Source: Halobacillus naozhouensis (lineage in GTDB: Bacteria; Bacillota; Bacilli; Bacillales; Halobacillaceae). From it: a DNA stretch of 64,000 nucleotides. The notes under the pieces are model-generated. The model was not told where the DNA came from. It saw nothing but the letters and a program-made list of their open reading frames with translations, and searched no databases. Below, in pieces: positions 35,721 through 45,365 of the stretch (positions within the stretch are counted from its first letter, which is position 1; each line of letters opens with the position of its first letter). The position numbers and the translations under genes were made by a program. The stretch is from assembly GCF_029714185.1 (NCBI RefSeq), contig NZ_CP121671.1, forward strand, positions 2,976,001 through 3,040,000. The letters are read 5' to 3'.

Positions 35721-37139
35721 ATGCTCACGATTATAAATAAAGAATTTTATACAAAGATTCTGTTACTCTTCATTATAATCCAGCCTGTCCTGGATATACT
35801 TACATACTTTTCAATTAAATCACTAGAGACAAGCGTGACCATTGGCATTATTTTCAGAGTATTGTTTATGGTAGTATCTTTATGGTTTATCTTCTTTGGC
35901 AATTCAAGTCGACTGAAGAAACATGTCATTTTCTATTTATTGGCTATGTTTATTATCTTCGGCGTTGGCCTTGTCTATAATTTCTTTGCAAAACCCGTCT
36001 TTGACCCCTTTGTGGAACTTCAGTTTCTTGCCAAAACCGTTTACTTCTCCATAATGCTTTGTTCTTATTTACTGCTTTTTACTAACATTGATCATAAAGA
36101 TGATGTCAGCCACCGTATCCTCAAAGCTATATCGGCTGCTATGTTGATCGTGTCTGTGACCATGTTCATAGCTATATTAACAGGGACCTCCTCGAGTACT
36201 TATGAATGGAATAAATTCGGGTTTAAAGGCTGGTTTTATTCAGGGAATGAACTCGGTTCTATCGTAGCCATCAGCTTTCCTTTAGTTTACTTATATGCAC
36301 TAATAAAGTTTGATAAATTGAAAAAGGTCTACTATTTCATACCCGTGCTGATGCTGGCAGCGGTTTCGATCCTTATAGGAACAAAGGTAGGCTACTTCGC
36401 TGTTTTGGGAGCGGGTATCATTGTTTTTCTAACCTATCTAATCTACTGGATCATCCAGATGATTCGAAAGACAAAAAACCCTCAGACTAGCATGCGCCTT
36501 ATCTGTTCATTCGTATTTTTGCTGTTATTTTTGCTGGTCACCCCCTTTTCACCAAGTTTTTCTAATGTGTCGGGGGATGTTGATGCCATAAATGAACAGT
36601 CTGAACAAACTAGTGATGAGCAAAATAAAAATCAATCCTCTGGAGATTCCGGGGAGGATAATTCTGACCAGAATCAGGATAAAGACCAGCAGCAATTGAT
36701 GAAATCACCTATTCTAAAAATCATCTTAAGCTCTAGAAATGTCTACTTTACAGAGATTTATAATGATTATATGGATGCTTCCCCCATGCAGAAAATGTTC
36801 GGGATGGGCTATGCCGGGAACTACCGGGAAAGCCCAAAGTTAATTGAAATGGATTTCTTTGATTTATTCTTTTCTTATGGGATTATTGGGTTTCTTTTCA
36901 TCTTAGTCCCTTTTATTTTTATTGTCGGCTTATTTATCAAGTTACTGTTTCAAGTACCTGGCCGCTTATTGCATCCCGAGAATATGCTCATCCTGCTGTC
37001 GATCGGTTTAGGTACAGGCATCGCCTTCTTAGCAGGTCATGTATTGTATGCCCCAGCCGTTAACATTTACTTAGCGATTTCCATGGTATTATTGATGATC
37101 AATATGCTGAAAATGAATAAAGACCGTTCTGAAGCTTAA
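35721..37139 (+). CDS. O-antigen ligase/polymerase-like membrane protein (Wzy-like)
   Basis: About 472 residues with 10-12 membrane helices. It has a large extracellular loop near the C-terminal third holding an acidic, Gln/Asn/Ser-rich stretch (residues 290-330), and the short conserved R-x3-Y / GMGYAGNY region after it. The layout matches Wzy polymerases and WaaL-type ligases. It likely polymerises lipid-linked repeat units outside the membrane. The ATG at 35721 has GAGGTG 7 bases upstream. It is followed by a GT4 gene in the same direction. Confidence 0.8.
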   Translation: MLTIINKEFYTKILLLFIIIQPVLDILTYFSIKSLETSVTIGIIFRVLFMVVSLWFIFFGNSSRLKKHVIFYLLAMFIIFGVGLVYNFFAKPVFDPFVELQFLAKTVYFSIMLCSYLLLFTNIDHKDDVSHRILKAISAAMLIVSVTMFIAILTGTSSSTYEWNKFGFKGWFYSGNELGSIVAISFPLVYLYALIKFDKLKKVYYFIPVLMLAAVSILIGTKVGYFAVLGAGIIVFLTYLIYWIIQMIRKTKNPQTSMRLICSFVFLLLFLLVTPFSPSFSNVSGDVDAINEQSEQTSDEQNKNQSSGDSGEDNSDQNQDKDQQQLMKSPILKIILSSRNVYFTEIYNDYMDASPMQKMFGMGYAGNYRESPKLIEMDFFDLFFSYGIIGFLFILVPFIFIVGLFIKLLFQVPGRLLHPENMLILLSIGLGTGIAFLAGHVLYAPAVNIYLAISMVLLMINMLKMNKDRSEA

Positions 37140-37183
37140 GCCGCATTTGCTTAAGCTTCACTACATGTTAGGAGACCAACCAG

Positions 37184-38254
37184 ATGTCAAAAATCAAAAT
37201 ATTACAGGTAGGACCTCTCCCCCCTCCAATTGGCGGGATGTCTGTATTTCTCAACAACCTGCGGAAATTTAAAAGCAGCCGGTATGAATTAAGCTTTTTT
37301 AATATTTTCCCTAAGAAAGACAGAAAACTTAATAAGGTTTTCTTTAACATCTTCATATTGATCAAGTTTTTATGGGAAATGAAAAAACAGAAGCCTGAAA
37401 TTATTCATATCCACACTGCAGCTTATCGAGCTTTTACGAAAAGTATGTTTTTCGTAAAGTTGGCAAAATGGAGACAGAAGAAGGTTATTATCCATATTCA
37501 TAGTGGTATGTTTGTAGAGTTTTATAACAAAAGTAGTAAAAAGCGACAACAAAGGATTAATCATACCTTACAGCAGTGCGACCAAATCATTTGTTTGTCT
37601 GAGACCTGGAAGAAATTATTTATCAATACTTTTTCTGTGGATGAGGAGAACTATACTGTATTGCCAAATGCAATTTTTATAGAAGAATTTAATGAGGTAG
37701 AGCCATTACCACCTAATGAAGGGAAAACGATCCTTTTTGTTGGCAAGCTCATCAAAATTAAAGGAGTACTCGATATCATTGAGATGGCCAAACGGCTGAA
37801 AGACCATTCTGAGATCAAGTTTCTTATCATGGGAGACGGCCCTTTGAAACATGTGTTAGAGGAGGCAATTGATACCCACAACTTACATATGAAAACGTTA
37901 GGCACACTATCGGGAAAACAGAAGGCAGAACAATTCGAACGTGCTAATCTTTTTCTCCTTCCTTCTTACTTCGAAGCACTCGGTCTATCTAACCTAGAAG
38001 GGATGGCTGCTGGACATGTGGTGCTATCTACTAACGTTGGCGCCATTCCAGACGTTATCACTGATGATCAGGAAGGATACTTATTTGAACCGGGGAATAT
38101 TCAAGCTTTCGTGGAAAAAATATTGGAGCTGGACATGACAGTCATGCAAAGAATCTCCGAACATAATAAAGAACAAGCTAAGCAGTATGACTTCAGCATA
38201 CTGAACAAAAACCTTGAACAGATATACGACGTTTTTTTAAAAAATAGGAATTAG
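37184..38254 (+). CDS. Glycosyltransferase family 4
   Basis: 356 residues of GT-B fold. It starts ILQVGPLPPPIGGMSVFL (typical of Wzy-cluster GT4s), has LFVGKLIKIKGVLDII, LIMGDGPLKHVLEEA, and the donor site PSYFEALGLSNLEGMAAG (E-x7-E). It likely adds a sugar to the repeat unit polymerised by the upstream gene. The start is ATG with TTAGGAGA at 9 bases. It is 44 bases after the polymerase. Confidence 0.88.
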   Translation: MSKIKILQVGPLPPPIGGMSVFLNNLRKFKSSRYELSFFNIFPKKDRKLNKVFFNIFILIKFLWEMKKQKPEIIHIHTAAYRAFTKSMFFVKLAKWRQKKVIIHIHSGMFVEFYNKSSKKRQQRINHTLQQCDQIICLSETWKKLFINTFSVDEENYTVLPNAIFIEEFNEVEPLPPNEGKTILFVGKLIKIKGVLDIIEMAKRLKDHSEIKFLIMGDGPLKHVLEEAIDTHNLHMKTLGTLSGKQKAEQFERANLFLLPSYFEALGLSNLEGMAAGHVVLSTNVGAIPDVITDDQEGYLFEPGNIQAFVEKILELDMTVMQRISEHNKEQAKQYDFSILNKNLEQIYDVFLKNRN

Positions 38255-38256
38255 CA

Positions 38257-38285
38257 AAAGCAGAGCGGGTGATTACGCTCTGCTT
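38257..38285. terminator. Terminator between convergent GT4 and flippase genes
   Basis: AAGCAGAGCG and CGCTCTGCTT pair around GGTGATTA, followed by CTTTTTAT on the plus strand. It may serve both sides. Confidence 0.85.
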
Positions 38286-38289
38286 CTTT

Positions 38290-39819
38290 TTATCCACTAC
38301 TCTTCTGATTACTTCGTTTAATTACAGACAACATCTGCTGAAACCCTTCCCGGTAAAAAAGATATAAACCAGCTATATAAAAAATGACACCAATAGGAAC
38401 TAAGATTAACAATTGAAACAATGAATAAATGTGTTGTATGGGAGTCAACCATTGAATCAACAGGATCGGAAGCGCCATTACCGCTGTCGGGATACAGACT
38501 TTGACTACTAATTTGAGAAGCCTATACAGCTCACTGCGTGGATACCCTTTATAAATAACCAGCGTAATAAATACTAAATAATAGAATGAAACAATCGTAC
38601 TGGCTAACGCTAATCCCGGATAGCCTAACGGAATCAGCAGCACGTAGTTCAAAATAATATTTAGCAGCACTGTTGTTGAACTTATCTTAAGCAGGCTTTT
38701 TGTAGCTCCTTGTGCATACATTCCTTTAACAGGTACCATAAGCATACCCTGTGTAACAATGAGAGGAATGTACATGTAGAGGGCATCAAGGGTATTCTGA
38801 GTATCCTCCGGCGTAAAAGCACCTCGTTCATATATGAATGAAATAGCAGCTTCGGCAACCAGTAATATCCCTATTGCTATTGGGACCAATGTCATTAAGC
38901 CTACTTGATATCCCATATATAATGTTTCTTTAAATTTATTTTTGTTATCACTTTGTTCGGATAGTAAAGTGAAAATGATCGCAACAATAGTTGTTTGAAA
39001 GATAGCACTTGGAATACTCATTAATAAAGATGAGTTATTTAAATACGTAACTGCTCCTTTCACTGTTCCAGAAGCAAACATTTTATCTACGAAAACGTTG
39101 ATATGTCCGACTGAAGAGTGCAAGATAGCAGGTATGAGTAAAATAACAAATGTTTTAGCAAACCTTTTATCCAGACGAAGTGTGGGACGCCACTTATAAT
39201 CGTATTTATATAAGTACCACACCTGGATAATCAAACCTAACGAAAGGCCAAACAAAAAACCATAAGCGATACTATATATTCCCCAACGATCAGCAAATAC
39301 CAAGATAAACAAGGGAGCCATAATCGCCCCTAATAAATTAACGATCTGGTTCGGTACAAAGCTGCGTACTGCTTGTAGGTAAGATTCCAAGATACTAGTC
39401 AGACCAATTACGAGCATGAATAGAAAGAAGATTTTAGTCATCTTGATAGCTACAGTTTCTGTTATTTCCGGCATATCACCAAAGATAGTTGTTACGATAA
39501 ATGGTGTTGAGAAGTAGGTAACTACCGTCAGGAAGACTAATAGTAAGATTGAATAATTCAACAGACTGTTCGCATTGCGTTGGGCCAGGATATTATCCTC
39601 GCGCATCCCTTTTACATACTGTGGCAAAAAAACGGAGTTAAACCCATTCTTAATCAGCGTCTTCATTAAGGTTACAAACGTAAAAGATAACAAAAATCCA
39701 TCCGTATAAGCGTTAGCTCCAAACTCTTTTGCAATAAGACTTTCTCTTACGAAGCCAACTAACTTTAGAACTAAAGCCAAAATGGTGATCCACAACGCTG
39801 CCTTTTTTAGTTTGGACAT
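38290..39819 (-). CDS. Lipid II flippase MurJ-like / polysaccharide flippase
   Basis: About 509 residues with 14 membrane helices. The N-terminus has ESLIAKEFGANAYTDGFLLSF and NGFNSVFLPQY, like MurJ/MviN in the MOP superfamily. A role as Wzx-type flippase for the second wall polymer is plausible because of the Wzy-like gene nearby, whereas MurJ proper would flip lipid II. The ATG at 39819 has GAGG 9 bases ahead. The longer ATG at 39834 is less supported. Confidence 0.85.
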   Translation of the reverse strand: MSKLKKAALWITILALVLKLVGFVRESLIAKEFGANAYTDGFLLSFTFVTLMKTLIKNGFNSVFLPQYVKGMREDNILAQRNANSLLNYSILLLVFLTVVTYFSTPFIVTTIFGDMPEITETVAIKMTKIFFLFMLVIGLTSILESYLQAVRSFVPNQIVNLLGAIMAPLFILVFADRWGIYSIAYGFLFGLSLGLIIQVWYLYKYDYKWRPTLRLDKRFAKTFVILLIPAILHSSVGHINVFVDKMFASGTVKGAVTYLNNSSLLMSIPSAIFQTTIVAIIFTLLSEQSDNKNKFKETLYMGYQVGLMTLVPIAIGILLVAEAAISFIYERGAFTPEDTQNTLDALYMYIPLIVTQGMLMVPVKGMYAQGATKSLLKISSTTVLLNIILNYVLLIPLGYPGLALASTIVSFYYLVFITLVIYKGYPRSELYRLLKLVVKVCIPTAVMALPILLIQWLTPIQHIYSLFQLLILVPIGVIFYIAGLYLFYREGFQQMLSVIKRSNQKSSG

Positions 39820-39922
39820 ATACGTATACCTCATTTTTCTCTTTATACTGTATAAACACTATTCCACATACTACCACTACTTATTATAACTGAGAATAAA
39901 ACCTCTTTACCATTTCAATGAA

Positions 39923-39947
39923 AAAAGAGCCCGCTTAAGGCTCTTTT
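39923..39947 (-). terminator. Terminator after the PP-loop protein gene
   Basis: AAAAGAGCC and GGCTCTTTT pair around a 7-base loop, ending in T-rich sequence on the minus strand. It overlaps the stop codon. Confidence 0.75.
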
Positions 39948-40680
39948 ATATGATCTTTTTTAGTCTTCTTTTTACTTTAAACAAGAAATAGCCAAATTCT
40001 TCAGCCTTACTCGGATCAGGCACCCTTCTTTGTAAACCTTCATTTCTTGTGTATTTACACGGGTTACACAATCCGCATGGAGTGCCATTCTTCTTCGGTG
40101 TGTGGCAGAACCAAGTCATCTCCATGATATGTTGATAACCGTTTTCTCTTGCGACCTTTTCCATGTCCAACTTTGAAAGTTCCAACAACGGAAAACGATA
40201 TGGATGAAAGATACTATACTCCGGTCTGGAAGGCTGTGCTTTCACCCGATAGTAATGATCATTTTCATCTTCTACTTTATAGGCATCATTCTGAATTAGC
40301 CCTTGGACTTTATCATGTAAATGCACAGATAATTCAAGATGATCGAGGTTGCGAGAAATTGCATATCTTCCTAACCAGTCATATTGGTCACCGAGTCGAT
40401 CTGATGAAGCGAGCTTGTTGTACTCTTTAGTAATATCCTCACTAAGAGGAATATCCTCTTTTTTTATTTCGATAGTTGGATAAATATTTTTACTGGCCTC
40501 TGGAAAATCTCTTTCCAATTGTTCTTTAATGGAGGCCATCGTCCGAAGTTCCATTTCAGTCGAGGGCCTGACTGGATCAAGTACATAATACGGTTGCACA
40601 TTTTCATTTTTTTCAATGACCAGATTCAAAACTCTAAATGTTGAATCCCAGCCGCCAGTCCATAAAACATTATGTGTCAT
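39946..40680 (-). CDS. QueC-like PP-loop ATPase family protein
   Basis: 244 residues. The N-terminal PP-loop is LWTGGWDSTFR (SGGxDS type), and the C-terminus has the cysteine cluster WFCHTPKKNGTPCGLCNPC, as in the zinc site of 7-cyano-7-deazaguanine synthase QueC. The middle (YRFPLLELSKLDMEKVARE) fits that fold. Its place between a flippase and a second TagO suggests a role in modifying a wall polymer rather than in queuosine synthesis, but this is inference. The start is ATG with GAGGAGG upstream. Confidence 0.72.
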   Translation of the reverse strand: MTHNVLWTGGWDSTFRVLNLVIEKNENVQPYYVLDPVRPSTEMELRTMASIKEQLERDFPEASKNIYPTIEIKKEDIPLSEDITKEYNKLASSDRLGDQYDWLGRYAISRNLDHLELSVHLHDKVQGLIQNDAYKVEDENDHYYRVKAQPSRPEYSIFHPYRFPLLELSKLDMEKVARENGYQHIMEMTWFCHTPKKNGTPCGLCNPCKYTRNEGLQRRVPDPSKAEEFGYFLFKVKRRLKKII

Positions 40681-40731
40681 ACTAACCTCCTCGCTGGAAG
40701 CTACCGTAACAACTTAGATTGCTTTAAAACT

Positions 40732-41829
40732 CTAGTTGTTAGTATTTTTCTGCTTCCTGTTTTTTCTAGATCCTTGCTTCCTAATCGTATCCAACAAAGG
40801 TCGTTTTCCTTTATAAACAACCCCAGTTAATTCAGCAAATAAATGTAAAAGCAAAATGAATATTAGCGTAATGATTAGGGATATACCAAATGAGGTTAAC
40901 GAGAATATAATCGCCAGAAAACCAAACACAGCACTAAATGCATAAACGATTAATACAGTAGCTCGGTGGCTAAATCCTTCCGCTAAAATTTGGTAATGAA
41001 TATGTTTATTGTCAGGCATCATGATCTTTTGTTTATTTATAATTCGTCTTATAATCGAGAAAACCGTATCAAAGACCGGTACAGCTAACACAATGATTGG
41101 AATAACAAAGCTGAATAATGTTACATTCTTAAATAATCCTACGGTGGAGATAATAGCCATACAGTAGCCAAGAAACAGCGAGCCTGTATCCCCCATATAA
41201 ATTTTAGCAGGATAGAAGTTATGGATCAGAAATCCTAAATTACTTCCTATTAACACAACGCATAAATAGACGATGGATATTTGGGGTTCTATAGCTAGTG
41301 CCATAATGGCAATACTTATTAAAGAGATAGTAGTTACACCTGTTGCTAAACCATCAAGTCCATCTATTAAATTGATGGCATTGGTAATCCCGATAATCCA
41401 AAGGAAGGTAAAGATCACACTAATTGGTTCATTTAGCGGGATCATCCCTATAAAAGGGATCGTAACAATGTCAATCTTCAATCCAGGGATAATTACCACA
41501 AAGGCTGCAATAATCTGACCTGTCAGTTTTACTAATGGATGAAGTTGGTATCGATCATCAAGCAGACCGGTAAGTACAATGACAAAAGCCCCCACACTGA
41601 TTGGCGTTAAATAATCAATATCAGGTCTTATTATAAGCATACCTGCCACCACTCCTCCAAAGATGGCAATACCACCCATCCGTGGAGTAATTACTTTATG
41701 AATTTTTCGTTCCTCTGGATAGTCCATCATTCTCCATTTTACAGCTAGTTTTAATACTGGAAATACAAGCAGATAACTCACTAACATGGATACTGCGAGT
41801 GCTATTCCAATTTGGATGTATTCATTCAT
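40732..41829 (-). CDS. Undecaprenyl-phosphate GlcNAc-1-phosphate transferase (TagO-like), copy 2
   Basis: 365 residues, MraY/WecA family with about 11 helices: DDRYQLHPLVKL, NAINLIDGLDGLATG, PAKIYMGDTGSLFLG and HIHYQILAEGFSHR. The ATG at 41829 has GAGGAT close upstream. The frame extends to 41925 but without a ribosome site. A second initiating transferase beside a second TagA and flippase supports a separate wall polymer route. Which of the two is the main TagO cannot be told. Confidence 0.92.
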   Translation of the reverse strand: MNEYIQIGIALAVSMLVSYLLVFPVLKLAVKWRMMDYPEERKIHKVITPRMGGIAIFGGVVAGMLIIRPDIDYLTPISVGAFVIVLTGLLDDRYQLHPLVKLTGQIIAAFVVIIPGLKIDIVTIPFIGMIPLNEPISVIFTFLWIIGITNAINLIDGLDGLATGVTTISLISIAIMALAIEPQISIVYLCVVLIGSNLGFLIHNFYPAKIYMGDTGSLFLGYCMAIISTVGLFKNVTLFSFVIPIIVLAVPVFDTVFSIIRRIINKQKIMMPDNKHIHYQILAEGFSHRATVLIVYAFSAVFGFLAIIFSLTSFGISLIITLIFILLLHLFAELTGVVYKGKRPLLDTIRKQGSRKNRKQKNTNN

Positions 41830-41932
41830 TAAAAAATCCTCATTTTTTGTTAAAGTCTGTAGAATTTGGCACATTTCAGTTTTATTATACCATAACCTTG
41901 TTATCCTAAGCGGACCCTGAATCACTTCTGTT

Positions 41933-42262
41933 CTAGGTAATGAGTAAACAGGATCCTATCACTATGAATAAGACTCCTATCATTTTTTTTCTTGAAATAA
42001 TTTCGTTTAAAAAAACGTAGGAGATCAGCATCGTCCAAACATAGGTGATTGATGTTAATGGAAAAACAATCGTATAAGGCAAGTAATTCAAAGTGATAAT
42101 ATTCAAGATTGCCCCTGATCCATAAAACGCGACGCCTATGGTAAGATTTTTCATAAAGTGACCATTCATCGCAACACCTTCGCTGGTCGCTCGTTTAAAA
42201 AAATAACCTCCGACAGCTCCTAGTAAGGTGAAAACCATGATGATTCCTACCCACTTAATCAT
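41933..42262 (-). CDS. EamA/SMR-like half transporter (ArnF-like)
   Basis: About 109 residues with four membrane helices, as in SMR-size lipid-linked sugar flippase subunits (ArnE/ArnF). The C-terminal FLNEIISRKKMIGVLFIVIG is the usual end. The ATG at 42262 overlaps the stop of the partner gene by eight bases and has the GGAGGTGG ribosome site inside that gene. It likely pairs with the next gene as a heterodimer to flip an undecaprenyl-phosphate sugar. Confidence 0.82.
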   Translation of the reverse strand: MIKWVGIIMVFTLLGAVGGYFFKRATSEGVAMNGHFMKNLTIGVAFYGSGAILNIITLNYLPYTIVFPLTSITYVWTMLISYVFLNEIISRKKMIGVLFIVIGSCLLIT

Positions 42263-42605
42263 GATCCCCACCTCCTATCAGGGCAGCACCTACAATAATA
42301 AATAGCGTTCCAAGTAAATTGCTTTCCGTAATCGTTTCCTGCAGGACTAGACTTCCAAAAAACAGGGCAAACACGTACCCTATGCTTAATAATGGATGAA
42401 GCACTGATAAGCTTCCAAAACGGAAGGCTATAATCATAAAGACGGCCCCAAGGAAATATAAGAAAAAGCCGAGAATTAAAGTCCAATTCAATTCTCCATT
42501 GGCCATCTTCCAGAACATCTGCCCAAGGGCTGTCTGAAGGGAAGCCAATACCATTAATACTATTCCTAAACCATTCTTTTTAAATGACTGTTTAAATTCA
42601 TTCAT
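42255..42605 (-). CDS. EamA/SMR-like half transporter (ArnE-like)
   Basis: 116 residues with four helices: SLQTALGQMFWKMANGE, LSVLHPLLSIGYVFALFFG, LQETITESNLLGTLFIIVG. The LHPLLSIGYVF region matches the SMR-like EamA fold of sugar-lipid flippases. The start overlaps the stop of the large membrane protein gene by eight bases, showing tight coupling. Partner of the gene at 41933-42262. Confidence 0.82.
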   Translation of the reverse strand: MNEFKQSFKKNGLGIVLMVLASLQTALGQMFWKMANGELNWTLILGFFLYFLGAVFMIIAFRFGSLSVLHPLLSIGYVFALFFGSLVLQETITESNLLGTLFIIVGAALIGGGDHD

Positions 42606-44343
42606 GTTTTACCGTCCCATTATCAAATTTCAGGAAGACAACTACCATCATCAGAAATGCTATAAACACATTAGCTAATTGGTACCGAAAGTCCTGTGCC
42701 GGTATAGCCAAAAACATGGTTCCTGTATTAAGCAGCACTGGTAAGATGACCAGTAAAGAGCGTGCGCCATTCTTTATAGCTAGTGCCATACCCGTAAGAA
42801 TGATCAAAAACGTATAAGTAGCTGGCCGTAAAATAAACTCACGCAAGTTCTGGTCAATCCACCCAAGGCCATAATTGATAAAACGATGAACGGTGTTACT
42901 CAAAGGGTCTGTTTGCAGCCCATAATCATTATACAAATACACATTTCTGGCAAACGTACTCGTATAACCGTCATCCGGTTGATTGATTTGCCATAACAGC
43001 GAGGTTTGGTCCAGATAAGCTTCTACTGCCAACCCAAAATTGTTATATACGATCGACGCCCAAGTTTTCAGGTAATAAGGAAAGTCATTAAAAATAACAT
43101 CCTGATTATATTCCCCTGCGAACTTAATAGGGTTGGTTATATAAGGGTTATATTTTTCTTTCCATTTTTCTAGCGGCAATATTTTATTGAGATAGGTGCG
43201 TTCCTCTTCTGTAAGATCACCATCTTCTACGATCACCTTAGCTATTTGCTGCGTTGGAATCCCGAGCGCTTCATTTGGACTTGTTGAACTTACATCCATA
43301 TATGAATAAAATGGGCCAGTCACAACGAAATATGTCACCGCTACTAGTCCCACAGTTAAGATTAACCGTTTCAAATACTGCCGAAAAGTGATCATCATTA
43401 AAATGGCCATAACGATGAATATTGGCAAGCCATTATTTCGCATAAAACTAACACCCAGCACTGTTAAACCAAGAATAAAAAGATGACCATTGGAAGCCAG
43501 CCATTTTCCTTTTGTAGAGACAATATTGAACACGAGAATGGTAAAAAGGAAAAGGAATGCACTGAAAAAGATATCCTTCCACATGGCGATGGCGAAGATG
43601 CCGTTTAAAGGGAAAAGTGCGAACAACATCATACCTGGCCAAAGCCACTTTCTAGGAAGCCCTCTTTTTTCCAAGCTGTACACCATATAACCACTTATGA
43701 TCGCAATGACTACAATTTGAGAAAAAGCCACAATGGCTGGAGACTTCCATATACTAGTTAGCCCCAGTATGTACCACGTATAAACCACCGGATGCCAATT
43801 ACTAAAATCGAAAGTATGGATTTGTTCCCAGTGTGAAAATGAATCTGGAGTCATAGTTCCAGGGAAATAAGCAACTAAATAAACTGACCAAATCAAAACC
43901 GGCGGAATGGCATATAACAATATCCTCCAACGTGATACTGTTCTTATCTTTAATTGGAAGGAAGTATGAACAAGTATATATAACAGATACGTTATTCCCA
44001 TAAAAATTAAGACAAATGACATACTATAGACCGATGCTTTGAACAGCCATGGATACAAATCCAAGTATTGATTCGTGTTTTTCAAACTAAAAACTAACAA
44101 CAAAGAAAATACAGCCCCGAAGATGAGTATCATGGGCCTCTTAACGAATGTATGAAACTCATTCCTTCTTTTAATATAAGAGAATGAAATGGTAAGGCTT
44201 AAAGCAAAGAAAACAATAAAGCTCAGAATGACTACTTTCCATGAGGTAGCAGAAAGCTCCTGATATAATGAGATAAAAGATATTGTACTGATTAAACCAA
44301 CTATACTACTGATAAAGGTGAGCATGACTACTTTTTTCTTCAT
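42598..44343 (-). CDS. Multi-pass membrane glycosyltransferase, GT-C-like (DUF6020/YkoS type)
   Basis: 581 residues with about 13 helices. The segment FPGTMTPDSFSHWEQIHTF followed by NWHPVVYTWYILG is the conserved extracellular loop of DUF6020-type proteins, with an Asp fit for GT-C catalysis. It probably moves a sugar from undecaprenyl phosphate to an external acceptor. The ATGA overlap with the GT2 gene and the eight-base overlap with the flippase gene make one operon. The family name is my recognition, not checked. Confidence 0.75.
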   Translation of the reverse strand: MKKKVVMLTFISSIVGLISTISFISLYQELSATSWKVVILSFIVFFALSLTISFSYIKRRNEFHTFVKRPMILIFGAVFSLLLVFSLKNTNQYLDLYPWLFKASVYSMSFVLIFMGITYLLYILVHTSFQLKIRTVSRWRILLYAIPPVLIWSVYLVAYFPGTMTPDSFSHWEQIHTFDFSNWHPVVYTWYILGLTSIWKSPAIVAFSQIVVIAIISGYMVYSLEKRGLPRKWLWPGMMLFALFPLNGIFAIAMWKDIFFSAFLFLFTILVFNIVSTKGKWLASNGHLFILGLTVLGVSFMRNNGLPIFIVMAILMMITFRQYLKRLILTVGLVAVTYFVVTGPFYSYMDVSSTSPNEALGIPTQQIAKVIVEDGDLTEEERTYLNKILPLEKWKEKYNPYITNPIKFAGEYNQDVIFNDFPYYLKTWASIVYNNFGLAVEAYLDQTSLLWQINQPDDGYTSTFARNVYLYNDYGLQTDPLSNTVHRFINYGLGWIDQNLREFILRPATYTFLIILTGMALAIKNGARSLLVILPVLLNTGTMFLAIPAQDFRYQLANVFIAFLMMVVVFLKFDNGTVKHE

Positions 44344-45278
44344 TTTTGATAGCCCTTCATATCTGATTTGATCTTATTCAATTCGAGTTCATATTGCTTA
44401 TTAAAATTAGCAGCTACCGTGTCAAGAATCAGCCCACAAACAAGTGATAACATGGATAGAATCACAAGACCTACAGCCAATATAGCAGAAGGTACTTTCG
44501 AGATATAACCCGTATTGATAAACTCGACAATGACTGGTACTCCTGCTGAGAGTCCTAATAGCAGGAATACCACTGCCCAAAAAGAGAAAAACAGTAAGGG
44601 TTTGTATTCCTTAAATAAGTTAAAAATCTTATTTAACACCTTGTAGCCGTCACTAAATGTGTTTAATTTTGATTCACTTCCGTCTGGGCGATCCTTATAC
44701 TCAATCGGGATTTCTCTTATTGTAAAACGTTTATCCAAAGTATGAAGGGTCATTTCTGTTTCAATTTCAAACCCTGGACTCATGATCGGAATAGATTTAA
44801 CGAATAAGCGGTCGAAGGCGCGATAACCTGTCATAATGTCTTTCAAATCACTTTTATATAAAAAGTTAATAAGGTTACGGACGAGGTTGTTCCCCAAATT
44901 ATGAAACTTTCTTTTATTTTCTTCTATATATGTACCGTTCGATAAACGATCTCCAATCACAATATTGGCTTCTCCATTTATCACAGGTTCCAGCAATTGG
45001 TGTACAAATTTCGCGGGATAGGTCCGATCCCCGTCAACCATTACGTAATAATCTGCCTCGATATCGCGAAACATAGAACGTACAACATTCCCTTTCCCTT
45101 GTTTGTACTCCCTGCTAACGATAGCACCGTTTTCTCTAGCTACTTTAGATGTTTGATCTTTAGAGTTGTTATCATAAACATAAATGTCAGCCTGCGGGAG
45201 TTCCTTTCTGAAATCTTGAATTACACTACCTATTGTCTGTTCTTCATTATAGCAAGGTATTAAAACAGCAACTCTCAC
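44340..45278 (-). CDS. GT2 polyprenyl-phosphate glycosyltransferase
   Basis: 312 residues. The GT2 domain (VLIPCYNEEQTIG, YDNNSKDQT, VMVDGDRTYPA, MTGYRAFDRL, EMTLHTLDKRFTI) is followed by two C-terminal membrane helices (residues 230-290), as in GtrB/CsbB/YkoT enzymes that make undecaprenyl-phosphate sugars. First gene of the four-gene glycosylation operon. Upstream at 45366-45391 is a hexamer array. The start is ATG with GGAG spaced about 10 bases. Confidence 0.9.
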   Translation of the reverse strand: MRVAVLIPCYNEEQTIGSVIQDFRKELPQADIYVYDNNSKDQTSKVARENGAIVSREYKQGKGNVVRSMFRDIEADYYVMVDGDRTYPAKFVHQLLEPVINGEANIVIGDRLSNGTYIEENKRKFHNLGNNLVRNLINFLYKSDLKDIMTGYRAFDRLFVKSIPIMSPGFEIETEMTLHTLDKRFTIREIPIEYKDRPDGSESKLNTFSDGYKVLNKIFNLFKEYKPLLFFSFWAVVFLLLGLSAGVPVIVEFINTGYISKVPSAILAVGLVILSMLSLVCGLILDTVAANFNKQYELELNKIKSDMKGYQK

Positions 45279-45365
45279 AACGACGAACTCCTTTACAAAA
45301 CAATTTTAAGTTATCGTTCTCCCAACACTTTAAAACATGAAACGACATAATTTATACATCATTTT

